Translations under genes and position numbers: made by a program | From: Cristatella mucedo | Lineage: Eukaryota; Bryozoa; Phylactolaemata; Cristatellidae | Assembly (NCBI GenBank): GCA_009760855.2 | Contig: WPIO01000021.1 | Span: forward strand, 5,457,001 to 5,521,000 | Direction: 5' to 3' | Length of the DNA: 64,000 bases | Notes under the pieces: generated by a model | Told to the model about the DNA's origin: nothing | The model's input: only the letters and a program-made list of their open reading frames with translations | The model's database searches: none | Shown: piece after piece, positions 49,561 through 60,879 of the stretch | Layout: each line of letters starts with the position of its first letter | How positions within the stretch are numbered: position 1 is the first letter of the stretch

Positions 49561-50256
49561 CTATTTCAAGCTATTTTTCAAGTTCACTGTCGGGCAATGT
49601 ACGTGAATTGTAGTATATTGCGGCATTGGCCTGAGCCATTATAACCGATTGCTGTGCATTTCTAGAGATTGTGTACATTTTAGGTTGAGTTAAAATGACG
49701 TGATTGCACTGTTAATACAGTGCTCTGTAATATCAAATCGAAACGTTAGCTTCGCACAGCCAATTTCAGACGGATGAGGTGGGTTGCAGTAAATTGCAGC
49801 AGGTTGAGATATAGGTCTGGGCTATTGCAGTCCATTGCAAGGCAGGATCCATGAACGAGCATTAACAAGGTCATTTTGAAGGTGCACCGTATATTAAGTA
49901 AAGAGCATCAAGAAATGTCAATAAGAGCTTCACCTAGCCACTCTCAGTCTCATTGCTAGGGATCACTGTGTATTGCCGGATTTGTCCGGGCCGTTGCCAT
50001 TGATTACCAGCGATTGTTTGTGCAATATTGGTTAAAGTGATGCGATTACACTCTTAACACATTGCTCTGGAATACTCAAGATAGGTGGAGCTTCAGCCAG
50101 CCATTTTCTGGCGATTTTGACTGATACTAATGGATATCTGTATTTGACCGGGCGATTGCCATCAAACGTCATGTGTTGCCAGAGATTGAACGCACACAAT
50201 CGGTTGAAATAATATGGGCACTTTGCATCGAATTGTTAAATGCAATGTGAATTGGA

Positions 50257-50385
50257 GCGTCGCATAGCCAATTTCAGGTCATTCTCGATGAATTCCGGCA
50301 TTGGTCCGGGCCATTGCTGTTGAGTGCCATCGATTGCTTTCGACTCTACGCGCACGATTGGTTGAAACGATATGATTGCACTTTT
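50257..50385 (+). repeat. 129-bp direct repeat, left copy
   Basis: From GCGTCGCATAGCCAATTTC to GATTGCACTTTT. It matches 51113-51241 with three substitutions and no indel. Confidence 0.93.
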
Positions 50386-51112
50386 GTAACCGGGTTCCAG
50401 GGGTCAGAGGCTGTTTCCCGCCAAACCCGCCATACTCCGGCCACGCTGCCGCTCGCCATGCCGCCGAGCTAGGGTAAGACGAGCGGTCGTAAGGGTAAAC
50501 CTCTTTATAATAACGCATGCGCCAACAACAACAGGGGAACTAAACAAGTCTACAGGGAGGGTCCTATACATTATACACTATGAGAGCGCAAGATGACGCA
50601 GTAAGCGCGAACAAACGTGTTAGTCGGGGTCAGTCGGCTTCCGCAGTCCTGTCGTTGTACCGACTCCGAGTCCAACAGTACGAGCGTACGCCGTCCAAAA
50701 CCCGGCTGGCTGAGTAACTGCTGGCTAGTCCGAGTCAACAACTACCACAGTCATAAGCTTCCACCGAAAGACGCCAACACACGGGGGGGGGGGGTCACGA
50801 ACACGCTACACGGGGAATGCGGTATAAACAAGTCAACAACGAGCGAGCTATCCTGCTCCGCTCGGGCCTCGGTACTCGTTCCCTTGCGTGCGTGGCAGCA
50901 TCGCCGGAGCACGCCTGCACGAATCCAGGTGCATAACTCGGCGAGACCGGGAGCCTCCAACACCACGACTTACTTGGCCAACTTCCCGTACCCAAGAGCC
51001 CGGGTGACCTCTCGTTACCACACATCCGGCAATGCATAGGTCTGACCCCGGCCTAGCCGGTGACCCTAACCCTCATTATAGCCGTCCGGTCCCAGCCAAC
51101 CGAACCCGGCCT
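50386..51112. mobile_element. 727-bp CpG-rich insert, possible solo LTR
   Basis: It interrupts the satellite between two 129-bp repeats. CG content contrasts sharply with its surroundings. It starts TGTAACCGGGTTCC if read from 50385; CCGGGTTC (50390-50397) and GAACCCGG (51102-51109) form an inverted pair close to the ends. TTTATAATAA near 50504 could be a TATA box. A solo LTR would explain the look, but there is no short target duplication. Confidence 0.5.
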
Positions 51113-51241
51113 GCGTCGCATAGCCAATTTCAGGTCATTCTCGATGAATTCCGGCATTTGTCCGGGCCATTGCTGTTGAGTGCCATCGATTGCTTTCGAC
51201 TCTACGCGCACGATTTGTTGAAACGATACGATTGCACTTTT
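51113..51241 (+). repeat. 129-bp direct repeat, right copy
   Basis: Partner of 50257-50385. The downstream sequence continues the satellite in register. Confidence 0.93.
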
Positions 51242-51450
51242 AACACAGCACTCTGGGATACGCAGACAAGTTGGAACTTTACCAAGCCACTTTCGAGCGA
51301 TATGCGACGGATCATAATGGATTTCCTAATTTCCCAGGGCAATTGCCGTCGATTGCCATTCATTGCTAGTGGTTGAACGCACACCGTGAGATAAAATTAT
51401 GTTCGCGTACAATGTAATTGTATGCAATGAAAATTGAAGCTCCCAATTAT

Positions 51451-51974
51451 GGTCGATTTGCGACCTTACAAAGCTTATCTGTTTGTTGTGCGACCGTAGC
51501 GCTTAAGAAATAACGTGCCGGGTGGACATGTAAACGCTTATCGCTTCTGGCTGCTGGGTCTCCCTCACAGGCAGCGGCGTTTAATACACTAGCGGCTGGT
51601 AACCTGCATGCTAGTTACGACCGTTCGTACCTATTGTCGCTTCGTTATCAAAGTTCAAATGCATTTCTAGATGTTACTGTTGTTGCCACGATTCGTGAAT
51701 TATGCATTAGCGAAAGAAAAGCACCCCGGAGTTGCCACGTTGGCCGGGTCACCAGCTTTGACGCCGCTCGTTTGGCGGAAACTGCTAGCTGAGTACCCGC
51801 TCCATTGGTATTCCTACACATTGTCTCGAAGCGCTCAGCACGCTCCCGTACGCAAAAGTTTCACTGTGAATCTCTTTAACTAAGTGGTCATCAGGCCAAT
51901 TATAACTCCGACGGTCCATTGTAACGTTTGTCTTTGTAATCCTTGCTAAATGTGCAATAAACTCCTAGTAATAA
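51451..51974. other. Unassigned stretch between satellite and LINE
   Basis: A 70-codon ORF (51671-51883) without known domain. Nothing else seen. Confidence 0.4.
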
Positions 51975-52050
51975 GGAGGGTACCAAATAATTATTCAGGT
52001 ACCAAATAATCCAGGTACCAAATAATCCAGGTACCAAATAATCCAGGTAC
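51975..52050 (+). repeat. Short tandem repeat at a LINE 5' junction
   Basis: Four to five units of about 16 bp, CCAGGTACCAAATAAT. The CCAGGTACCA core matches the LINE's own endonuclease region at this point (54884 in the next copy). Confidence 0.85.
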
Positions 52051-54696
52051 CAAATCCTCTTTTATCTCAGATTTCTCCGATCTCATTTCGATTCTGTGTG
52101 CAAGAAATCGATCCTTCCTCGTTATGGGTGATTTCAACGTTCACTTTGATAACTTATCTGACGCTTTCAGGACCGAATTTCCTGCATTGACTGACTCATT
52201 GTCTCTGGTGGCTCATGTGCATGGCCCTACTCACATCAAGGGTCACACACTCGACCAGATTTTCTCATATAACTGCACTTTGTCATCACCAATTATTACC
52301 AAATTCTGCTTATCTGACCACATGCAGATCTCATTCAATCTACAGTGTGTGCCCACATCCTCATCTAAAATAACCTGTGAATCGCGAAACCTCAAGTCCC
52401 TTACAGCGATGCTGTCCGGGCGAGAATAACTGATTCACCTCTGCTACTCAGTCCTCTCTCCGATCTGTCATCATTGGTAGGCAGCTACAACACGACACTA
52501 GCTGACACGCTCGACGAATTTGCACCTCTGACAAAGCGCACTGTTCGCACCCACCCAGACGGCCTATGGTTACCCCAGACATTAAACTAGCCAGGTCTAC
52601 TAAGCGAAAGCTTGAAAAAGCATACAAAAGATCTGGGCTGACTGTCCATCGACAGGCATAGGAAGACTACTCGTAGGTCGTACCAATCGATAATAGCAAA
52701 GGCCAAGTCTAGCTTCTATGGAAACATTGTTGAATCACAGATGCCCAATCCAAAAATGCTGATGTCGACGATCAACCATATCCTCAACTGCTCCCAGATT
52801 AGCTCCTTACCTGATGATCCTTTTGATGATCTAGCCGATCGCTTCTCTTGATTCTTTGTGCAGAAGATAGACAAGATCAGGGAATCCATCCCTGCGATGA
52901 CAACATCCCCACTAGAATGCTGTTCCCCGACTCCTGGCTGCACCTCAATGTCTACATTTAAGCAGGTCACTAGTGATCTAGTCCTGAAGCTCGTATCTCA
53001 ATCAAAAAAGACAACAAGTCCTCTGGACCCCATTCCCACTGTCCTGCTCCTACGTCGCATTGATCTGCTGCTGTCATGCATAACTAACACTATTAATATG
53101 TCATTAGCCTCAAGTCATGTCCCAGCACCTTTCAAAAAAGCTGTAGTCAGGCCATTTCTCAAGAAAGCGACACTAGACCAAGAGAACTTAAGCAACTACC
53201 GCCCAGTCTCCCTTCTACCATTCCTATCAAAGACACTGGAACGGGTCGTGGCGAACCAGCTGAACTCATATATTAAAACCTCAAACCTCGCTTGTAAGTT
53301 CCAGTCTGGCTTTAGAGCTAATCACTCCACAGAGTCAGCATTGCTTAGGGTATGCAATGACCTACTTAGGAATGCAGACACGGGTAGACTGTCTCTGCTT
53401 GTTTTGCTTGATCTTTCGGCAGCTTTTGATCCCATCGATCACAAAGTTCTTCTAGAGCTCCTCTCATCTCGCCTGGGCATCACTGGCACTGCTCTGCAGT
53501 GGTTCAGGTCCTATTTCAGTGGGAAACTCCAGAGTATTGACGTGAATGGACAAAGATCATCTGAGGTACCTCTGAAATATGGGGTACCTCAGGGCTCCGT
53601 GCTAAGTCCGGTTCTTTTCACGGTTCATACTTTGCCTCTTGCTGATGTGATTGCCAAGCACAATCTAGGCTTTCACTTCTATGCATTGATGACATCCGCA
53701 CATGGATGGCAGCAAATTTTCTAAAACTAAACGATGATAAAACTAACTTACTAGTTATGGGCAAATCCAGTGTGATTCACAAATTGGAAAGGATGACGCT
53801 CAAAATTGGCTCTGCCAGCATATCTCCAGTTGAATCAGCTCAAAATCTAGGTGTCATGTTCCTAAGCGACCTCTCGTTAGGCGACCATATCAGCTCCACA
53901 GTCAAATCTGCCTATTTTCAGCTTCATAACATTGCTAAAATTCGGGCTTGTTTAGATAAGGATACCACGTCCAAGTTTGTCCATTGATTCGTGACATCCC
54001 GTCTCGACTTCTGCAACTCACTGCTTACTGGCCTACCAGCATGTGCGATCAGGTGATCGCAGCTGGTGCAAAACTCTGCAGCTAGGCTTGTCTGTCGTGA
54101 GCGTCGCAGTTGCCACATTACTCCGTTTCTCGTCGACCTGCACTGGCCACCAGTCAAGCAACGGATTGACTTCAAGGTTTTGTTGCTCACTTTTAGGTCA
54201 CTTCATTCTTTGGCTCCAGCCTATCTGTCAGATATACTCCCCCATCAGGCCAAGCATCGTACCACCTGCTTTTCGGAATCCAACAGTCTACCAATACCTC
54301 GTACAAACCTCAAATCCTGTGGAGACCGTGCATTTAGTTCGTATGCTCCGAAAGCCTGGAACTCCCTCCCGACCTGCGTCAGAACATCCCCTGACCTGAC
54401 CACATTTAAAAAGAATTTATTAACACACCTATTGAGGACAGCATTTAGTGGGTCCCTGTAATTTGTCCTTCATGTGCTTATGCGTGCTGACACTGTGCAT
54501 GCTGTCCACTAACCACATTTGCATGCTGACCCTGTGCATGTCACCCTTAACCATGTTATTCATTTTGTTTGCTTATCAAGCATGATTTTACTCACCATTC
54601 AATTGCATTTCCTTTTGCAGCAAATGTAAAGCGCCTAGAGAGAGATTAAGTTCCCTGAGGGCGCTTTATCAATTGCATTAGTATTATTATTATTAT
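52051..54696 (+). mobile_element. CR1/L2-like LINE, copy 1, 5'-truncated
   Basis: Encodes the endonuclease C-terminus (MGDFNVHFDNLSDAF; LSDHMQISF), then an open RT block of 288 codons: NYRPVSLLPFLSKTLERVV, SGFRANHSTESALLRV, LLDLSAAFDPIDHKVLLE and YGVPQGSVLSPVLF. The catalytic ADD segment is missing: FHFYA joins directly to LMTSAHGW. Downstream in shifted frames are LNDDKTNLLVMGKSSVIHKL and RLVCRERRSCHITPFLVDLH. It ends with TAGAGAGAGATTAAGTTCC and a (TTA)n tail. Inactive through truncation, deletion and frameshifts. Confidence 0.93.
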
Positions 54697-57600
54697 AAGC
54701 GACCTTAATTCTGAAAAAGGTCTCGACCTGCTCGCCTTGACTGAAACTTGGCTACAATTGATAAATTCGCTCGAAATTTGACTTAAAGTCATGTACAGTA
54801 CCCTTGAAGCTGTCTTTCCAATCTATTATCTTGATTTCACCCGACAACAAGCTACCGATGATGGCGGAAGTCTATCGCCCACCAGGTACCAGGTCCTTCT
54901 TTATCTCAGATTTCTCCAATCTCATCTCGATTCTGTGTGCAAGAAATCGATACTTCCTCGCTATGGGTTACTTTTACATTCACTTTGATAACCTATCTTA
55001 CGCCTTCCGCACTGAATTTCGTGCATTGACTGACTGAATGTCTCTTGTGACTCATGTGCATAGCCCTACTCACATCAAGGGTCACACATTCGACCAAATT
55101 TTTTCATACAACTGCATTTCGTCAGTACAAATTAATCCCAAATCCTGCTTATCTGACCACGTGAAGATCTCATTCAGTCTACCATGTGTGCCTTCCTCCT
55201 CCTCATCCTCCTCGAAATTCACCTGTAGATTGTGAAACCTCAATACCCTTGACATCGATGCTGTCCATGCAAGAATATCTGCCTCGCCGCTGCTGCTCAG
55301 TCCCCCTTCCGAACTGTCATCATTGGTATTGTAGTGTGCGCCTGGAGCGTCTGCTGTTGTAAGTAGTGAAGTGCGGTGACACGTGTCTCACCTGTGGCCA
55401 TTAGTTATGCCATTGAGGCACGGCAGAGCCAGGCCACTAATGCATGTTCTATTTCTCGCCGTCTGCTGCGATTTATTGAGCTCTCACGTACGCATTGAGA
55501 GTAACAAAGTAGAGTCTCGTTTACCACTCACCGTTTACCACTCACGTTCGCCCGCTGTGTCTCCATGAGACTCCCAAAGATCTGCCGCAGCTGGAGTGCT
55601 GTTATACAACAGAAGACAGCTACAACACGACACTAGCCGACATGCTCGACGAGTTCGAACCTCTAACTAAGTGTGCTGTGCGGCCTCGCTCAAACGGTCT
55701 ATGTTTTACCACAGACATTAAACTAGCTAGATCTACTAAGCCCATGCTTAAAAAAGCATACGAAAGATCATGAACGACTGTCCATCGACGGACCGGATAC
55801 GAAGACTACTGTCGATCGCACCAATCGATCCTAGCAAAAGCAAAGTCTAGCTTCCATAGAATCCTTGCTGAATCACAGGTGCACATTCAAAAAATGCTGA
55901 TGTCGACAATAAACCATCTCCCCAACCACTCCCAAGTTAGCTCCTTGCCTAATGATCCCTGTGATGATGTAGCTGATCGCTTCTCTGGCTTCTTTGCTCA
56001 GAAGATAGGCAAGAACAGGGAGTCCACCCCTACAATAGCAGCATACCCCCAGGAATGATGTCACTCAATTCCTTGCAGCACCTCAATGTCTGCATTCAAG
56101 GAGGTCACCAGTGACCTCGTCCTGAAGTTCATATCCCAATCAAAGGAGACAACTGTACCCTATTCCCACTGTTCTGCTTCTACGATGCATTGATCGGCTG
56201 CTGCCATGCATAATTAGCATCATTAATATGTCATAGCCTCAGGTCATGTCCCAGCACCTCTCAAAAATGCTGTAGTCAGGCCACGACCAAGAGAACTTGA
56301 GCAACTTCTGCCCAGTCTCCCTTCTATCGTTCCTACCAAAGACACCAACGAGTCGTGGCAGACCAGCTGAACTCATATATTGAAACTTCAAACATTGCTA
56401 GTAAGGTCCAGTCTGGTTTTGGAGCTAATCACTCCAAAGACTCAGCAATGCTTCGGGTGTACAACGACCCACTTAGGAATGCAGACCTAGGTAGAGTAGC
56501 TCTGCTTTTTTTCTCAATCTTTCGGAAGCTTTTGATACTATCGATCACTAAGTCCTTCTTGAGCGCCTCTCATCTCGCCTGCATTACTGTCACTGCATTG
56601 CAGTGGTTCAGGTCCAATCTCAGTGGGAGACTCCAGAGTATTGATGTGAATGGACAAAGATTATTCGAGGAACCTCTGATATATGGGGTACCTCAGGGTT
56701 CTGTGTTTGGTCCAGCTCTTTTTGCGGTTTATGGTTTCCTCGATGTGATTGCCGATGTGATTGCCAAGCACAATCTAGGCTTTTGCATCTATGCAGATGA
56801 CACTCAGTTCTACCTTTGCTTTGATTCCTGCAGCCATCTAACACGTCGAATTCTCTCAACTCCCTTGCAGTTTGTATCGATGACATCCGAACATGGATGA
56901 CAGCAAATTTTCTTAAATTGAATGATGATAAAACTAACTTGCTAGTTATGGGCAAACCAAGTGTGATTCAGAAATTGGAAAAGCTAACGCTCAAATTCGG
57001 CTTTCCCAGCATTTCTCCTGTTGAATCTGCACGTAATCTAGGTGTCATTGTCCAAAGTGACCTTTCATTAGACGACCACATCAGCTCCACAATCAAGTGT
57101 GCCTACTTTAAGCTACATAACAATGCTAAAATTCGGGCTTTTTTAGATAGGGATACCACATCTAAATTAGTCCATGCTTTTGTGACATCCCACCTTGACT
57201 TCTGTAATTCATATCTTGCTGGTCTACCGGTCTGTTCGCTCAGGTGCTTACAGCTGGTACAAAACTCTACAGCTAGGCTTGTCTGTCGTGAGCATTGCAG
57301 TTGCCACATCACATCACACCACTTCTCGCCAACCTGCACTGGCTACCAGTCAAGCAACGGATCGACTTCAAGGTTTTTTCGCTCACTTTTAGGTCCCTTC
57401 ATTCTTTGGTTCCAGCCTACCTATCAGATCTACTCCCCCACCAGTCTAAGCATCGTACCACCCGCTTTTTGGAATCTAACTGTTTACCTATACCTCGTAA
57501 AAACCTTAAATCTTTTGGAGACCGTGCCTTCAGTTCGTATGCTCTCAAAACCAGGAACTCAATCCCGATTTATGTCACGACATCTCAACTTGACTTGACC

Positions 57601-57892
57601 ACATTTAAAAAGAAACTAAAAACCCATCTGTTTATCAAAGGAATTTAGTGGGTCCCTCTGATTCGACCTTGATGTACTTATGCGTGCTGACACTTTGCAT
57701 GCTGTCTTTAACCACACTTGCATGCTGACCCGGTGCATGTCACCCCTAACCATGTTATTCTTGTTGTCTTTTGAGCATGCTACCACTAACTACTCGATCG
57801 TGCTTCCTTTGCAGCAAATTGAAAGCGCCTGGAAAGAGATTGAGTTCTCTGAGGGCACTATATCAAGTGTGCCATTATGTAATGTAATGTAT
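54697..57892 (+). mobile_element. CR1/L2-like LINE, copy 2
   Basis: Begins right after copy 1's tail with the endonuclease region DLLALTETWLQ. It continues through MMAEVYRPPGTRSFFISDF, LSDHVKISFS, an RT with AYGVPQGS-like YGVPQGSVFGPALFAVYGF and a retained IYADDTQFYLCF box, then KLNDDKTNLLVMGKPSVIQK. The C-terminal part is HWLPVKQRIDFKVFSLTFRS. It ends near 57880 with GAGATTGAGTTCTCTGAG. Many stops and frameshifts; a foreign 282-bp segment lies at 55330-55611. More complete but more diverged than copy 1. Confidence 0.92.
55330..55611. mobile_element. Short insertion in LINE copy 2, LTR-like ends
   Basis: Copy 1 reads CATTGGTAGGCAGCTAC; copy 2 has 282 extra bases at this point. The insert begins TGTAGTGTGCGCC and ends TTATACAACA, so TG...CA ends are possible. 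No clear target duplication, so the class is uncertain. Confidence 0.5.
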
Positions 57893-57999
57893 CTCCGTCT
57901 GTAACTCCACAAAATCATCAAGACCATGTGGGTGTTACGCAGGAGAGTTTTGTATAGCGCACTCGCAGCCTAAGCGGCTTTCGGTACGCTTATTATTAT

Positions 58000-58770
58000 T
58001 ATAATCATTATTTGCAATGAATTGCGGTATTGGCCCCTTCCATTGCTATCGATTGCTTTGCATAGACTGACAATTAACATGTAAAATATCTTGAAAACTA
58101 AACGGCTACACTTTGAACACAGTGAAATTTTATTAAAAAATTAGAGTTGGAGCTTTGCACAGCAAAGTTCAGGTCGCGATTTGTAACGGATTGTTGTGGA
58201 TTGCTGCTTCGAGCTGAGCCATTGCTGTCGATGTCGATTGCCTTGAATTGCTCAAGATAGATTGTGCGTGTGCAATGGGTTATAATCATGTGATTGCATT
58301 TGAAACATAGTTTGCAGTCGTAAGTATTAAAAATTGGAGCTTTGAGAAACCAATTCTGGACATTTCTGAGCGGAATGCAGCCCATTGCTGTAATGGCCCG
58401 GGCCATTGCAGTCGGTTGCAGTGCGTTGTATATGAATGTCGAAGGCGATTGTAGTGAAATTGTATCAGTACACTACTAACGAAGAGTAAATTAGTGTTTA
58501 ATTAAAATTAGAGCTTCTAATGGGCTATTTCTGGTCTTTTTTTCGGAAGATTGTTGTGGATTGAGGTATAAGACTGGCGGTTGCAGTAAATTACAGCGCA
58601 TCGAATGAGAATTTCTGTGCCAATTCTCGTGAAATTTTTTGAGTAAACTTTTCACAAAGTGCAATATCCTGTGCAATCAAAAAAGGAACTTTCTGTCTAG
58701 GATTTCTTTCGCTTTGCTGTGGAATGGCGTGGATTATGGTGGATTGTGGTGTGGGCACAGGCTGCAGCAG
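58000..58770 (-). repeat. Satellite of about 170 bp, third array
   Basis: Landmark GGAGCTTTG(C/A) with CAGTTT/CCAATT follow-up at about 58148, 58338, 58509 and 58686, in the orientation of the 49.7-51.4 kb array. GGATTGTTGTGGATTG words recur. It ends at a SINE. Weaker similarity continues at 59040-59290. Confidence 0.7.
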
Positions 58771-58773
58771 TCT

Positions 58774-58915
58774 ATTATATAATTCATTTGTATAGCGCTC
58801 TAAGAGAACGTAATCTCTATTCAGGCGCTTCACATATGCCTCAGGGCTCGAGCCCACGACCTCAGACAGACTTGAGTCGGGGCGAACACCTTAACCACTG
58901 GACCAACCCAGCTAC
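58774..58915 (-). mobile_element. SINE family A
   Basis: Reversed tail TTGTATAGCGCTCTAAGAGA, body CATATGCCTCAGGGCTCGAG, head CACCTTAACCACTGGACCAA. Full length, inserted at the edge of satellite DNA. Confidence 0.88.
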
Positions 58916-58974
58916 AGTGGACTTTGTGGAAATGCTGGCATGCAATGGCCCTAAATAATGTGGGTACATAATAT

Positions 58975-59035
58975 TACATAATATATAATTATATTATATT
59001 ATATTACATTACATAATATTACATAATATTGAAAT
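58975..59035. repeat. ATATT/ACATA low-complexity run
   Basis: Short AT-only tandem words (TTATATTATATTATATTACA). Confidence 0.85.
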
Positions 59036-59299
59036 ATAGCGTATTGTTGTATTCAATTGTTTGTTGGACGCTTCGCGAAGCGAAATTTTGTGGCGGCTCA
59101 AAGTGAATTGTAGCGAATGCGGTACAGACGGTGTAGTGCAAAGATTTCGATACACCTTTGCAGCCCCTCTGCTCGAGAACCTGTGAGAGAAATGGCATAA
59201 ATAAAATTTGGTGGATACATAAAAAGACGTTGCACTACAATTTTCACTCAAAATTTGAGCTTTCAGCCGCCGATTTCCGGTCAATTTTAGCTTAATTAC

Positions 59300-59485
59300 A
59301 GAGGTGGCCACGATAGGAGGTAAGGTGCTCGCTCTGTGAGACCCAGGTCGTGGATTCTAATCTTACAGTCGATTCGAATCTTACAGTGGGTGATCCTTTA
59401 TTGCCCACTGCAAGCAGTGGTGATAGCCACGAATACTCCTCTACTGCTATACATATGAAGCTCTTAAATCAGCTAATATTGATTG
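59300..59485 (+). mobile_element. SINE family B with internal duplication
   Basis: GGAGGTAAGGTGCTCGCTCT (A-box side), CAGGTCGTGGATTCTAATC and a second GATTCGAATCTTACAGTG. The B-box segment is thus duplicated. Then CCACTGCAAGCAGTGGTGAT and the 3' end CTCTTAAATCAGCTAAT. Confidence 0.8.
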
Positions 59486-60879
59486 CGGTGGATTTCGGTA
59501 ATTCTTTGAACCATGTAAATATTGTGCGGATCAATGTGAAATTTTAAATCCGAGTTAAGCTATGCAAGTACATCTCTGCTGTAATTCATTTATAATTTAG
59601 GTCTGATAAGTTTTGCTCTACATATTATCGATCCCTGAATATGAAGTTCAAGGACGTGCGATGTCTTTCCAATTGGCTAATTAGTTTATCTTATCAGTCC
59701 TACGAACCAGAAAAAAGAAATCACACATTCTGATATTTAATTCGATAGCAATGTTTTTTTCTTCTCATAATAAATTTTTAGAATTCATTTCATAATAAGC
59801 TTCCCTATTTTCCATCTTTATATTCAACAAACAAGTATCTCATTTCAAGGATCCAAAGCCTCGCTCACTTCAAGCTATCGCATGACTTTATTCTCTTTGT
59901 ACGATTTAAAGCAAGGCAGCCATTAATAGAAGAGTTTGTTTATCGCCACAAATTGCAATGTATGCTACAAGTGGGTCTGCTGAGGTTTTCGTTGCAGTTT
60001 CTATCGTCCCGAACCATTTTTATGTTCAAGCAGCAGCTAACTCTTTGTTATCGCTTTTCTTGCGGCAGTTTTAAAGCACGTGCGCAGAGATTAAGTTATC
60101 ATAGATTATGCAAACTACGTTTTTATTTTATTATTATTATTAGCGTCTACAAGCCTCTACTTGGGAAAGCAAGCGGCATGCGAGTACAACGTTTTTCATG
60201 TACTTTCAACTTCATGCCAGCGATCCAAGGTTTCATCAATTCAGTCGATCCGATGCGGGTATGCACAGACTGGTTCAGACCGCCACTGGAGTTATCGGTC
60301 GCAGTGGCTCGTTGCTAGCCAGAGCTAACAGTTGCTATTTCAGCTCTTAGCAGCCTCTTAGTAGACTCCAGTGCTTCTCACGCTGGTAGCCGCCTGATGG
60401 TCGCTCCTGCATCGTCCGCGAGGTACACACAAGATGTTGTCGCACGGCCTCAAGATATGTGCTCTGAGTCATCCATGACTTGGACAGCCCCGATGGTCTG
60501 ATGGTTCGTGTCTCTCTAGATACTCCCTCCCACGATTCGTGTTCAACGGCATCGTTGGTGTTAGGATATTTGCGATGCCTCTCTTCTGTCAATCAAAGCC
60601 AATCAAAGCTTGAAGGGGGATGATGACTGGCCAGCCCGACTACTTCTGTGGGCGATTAGTTACCTCAAGATAGGCACGATAAGGTCCAAAAGGAATGTGA
60701 GTTATCCGTTATATATTAGTGCAGACCTTATCTCAAGCCTGCAATTTGACCATAGACACGGCAGATCCTGGGTAAACCCTGCAGGCTGTAGAATCCCAAG
60801 CAGGCACTGAGGGCAATGCCACCTTTTCAACTTAAACGTATGAATTCTTCGGTGTCATTTCAGAATCTTGTCATGGTAA
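59486..60879. other. Unassigned stretch
   Basis: AT-rich to 60145, with a degraded LINE tail near 60045-60145 (GCAGAGATTAAGTTATC, then TTATTATTATTA). The rest shows short ORFs only. Confidence 0.4.

Larger units (their letters stand above)
49700..51450 (-). repeat. Satellite of about 170 bp, opposed array
   Basis: The complementary landmark (AGCTTCGCACAGCCAATTTC type) recurs at about 49748, 49926, 50089 and 50255, then 51113, 51275 and 51427. The spacing is 152-178 bp apart from the jump at 50386-51112, which is an insert. The orientation is opposite to the array at 48385-49560. Confidence 0.75.
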
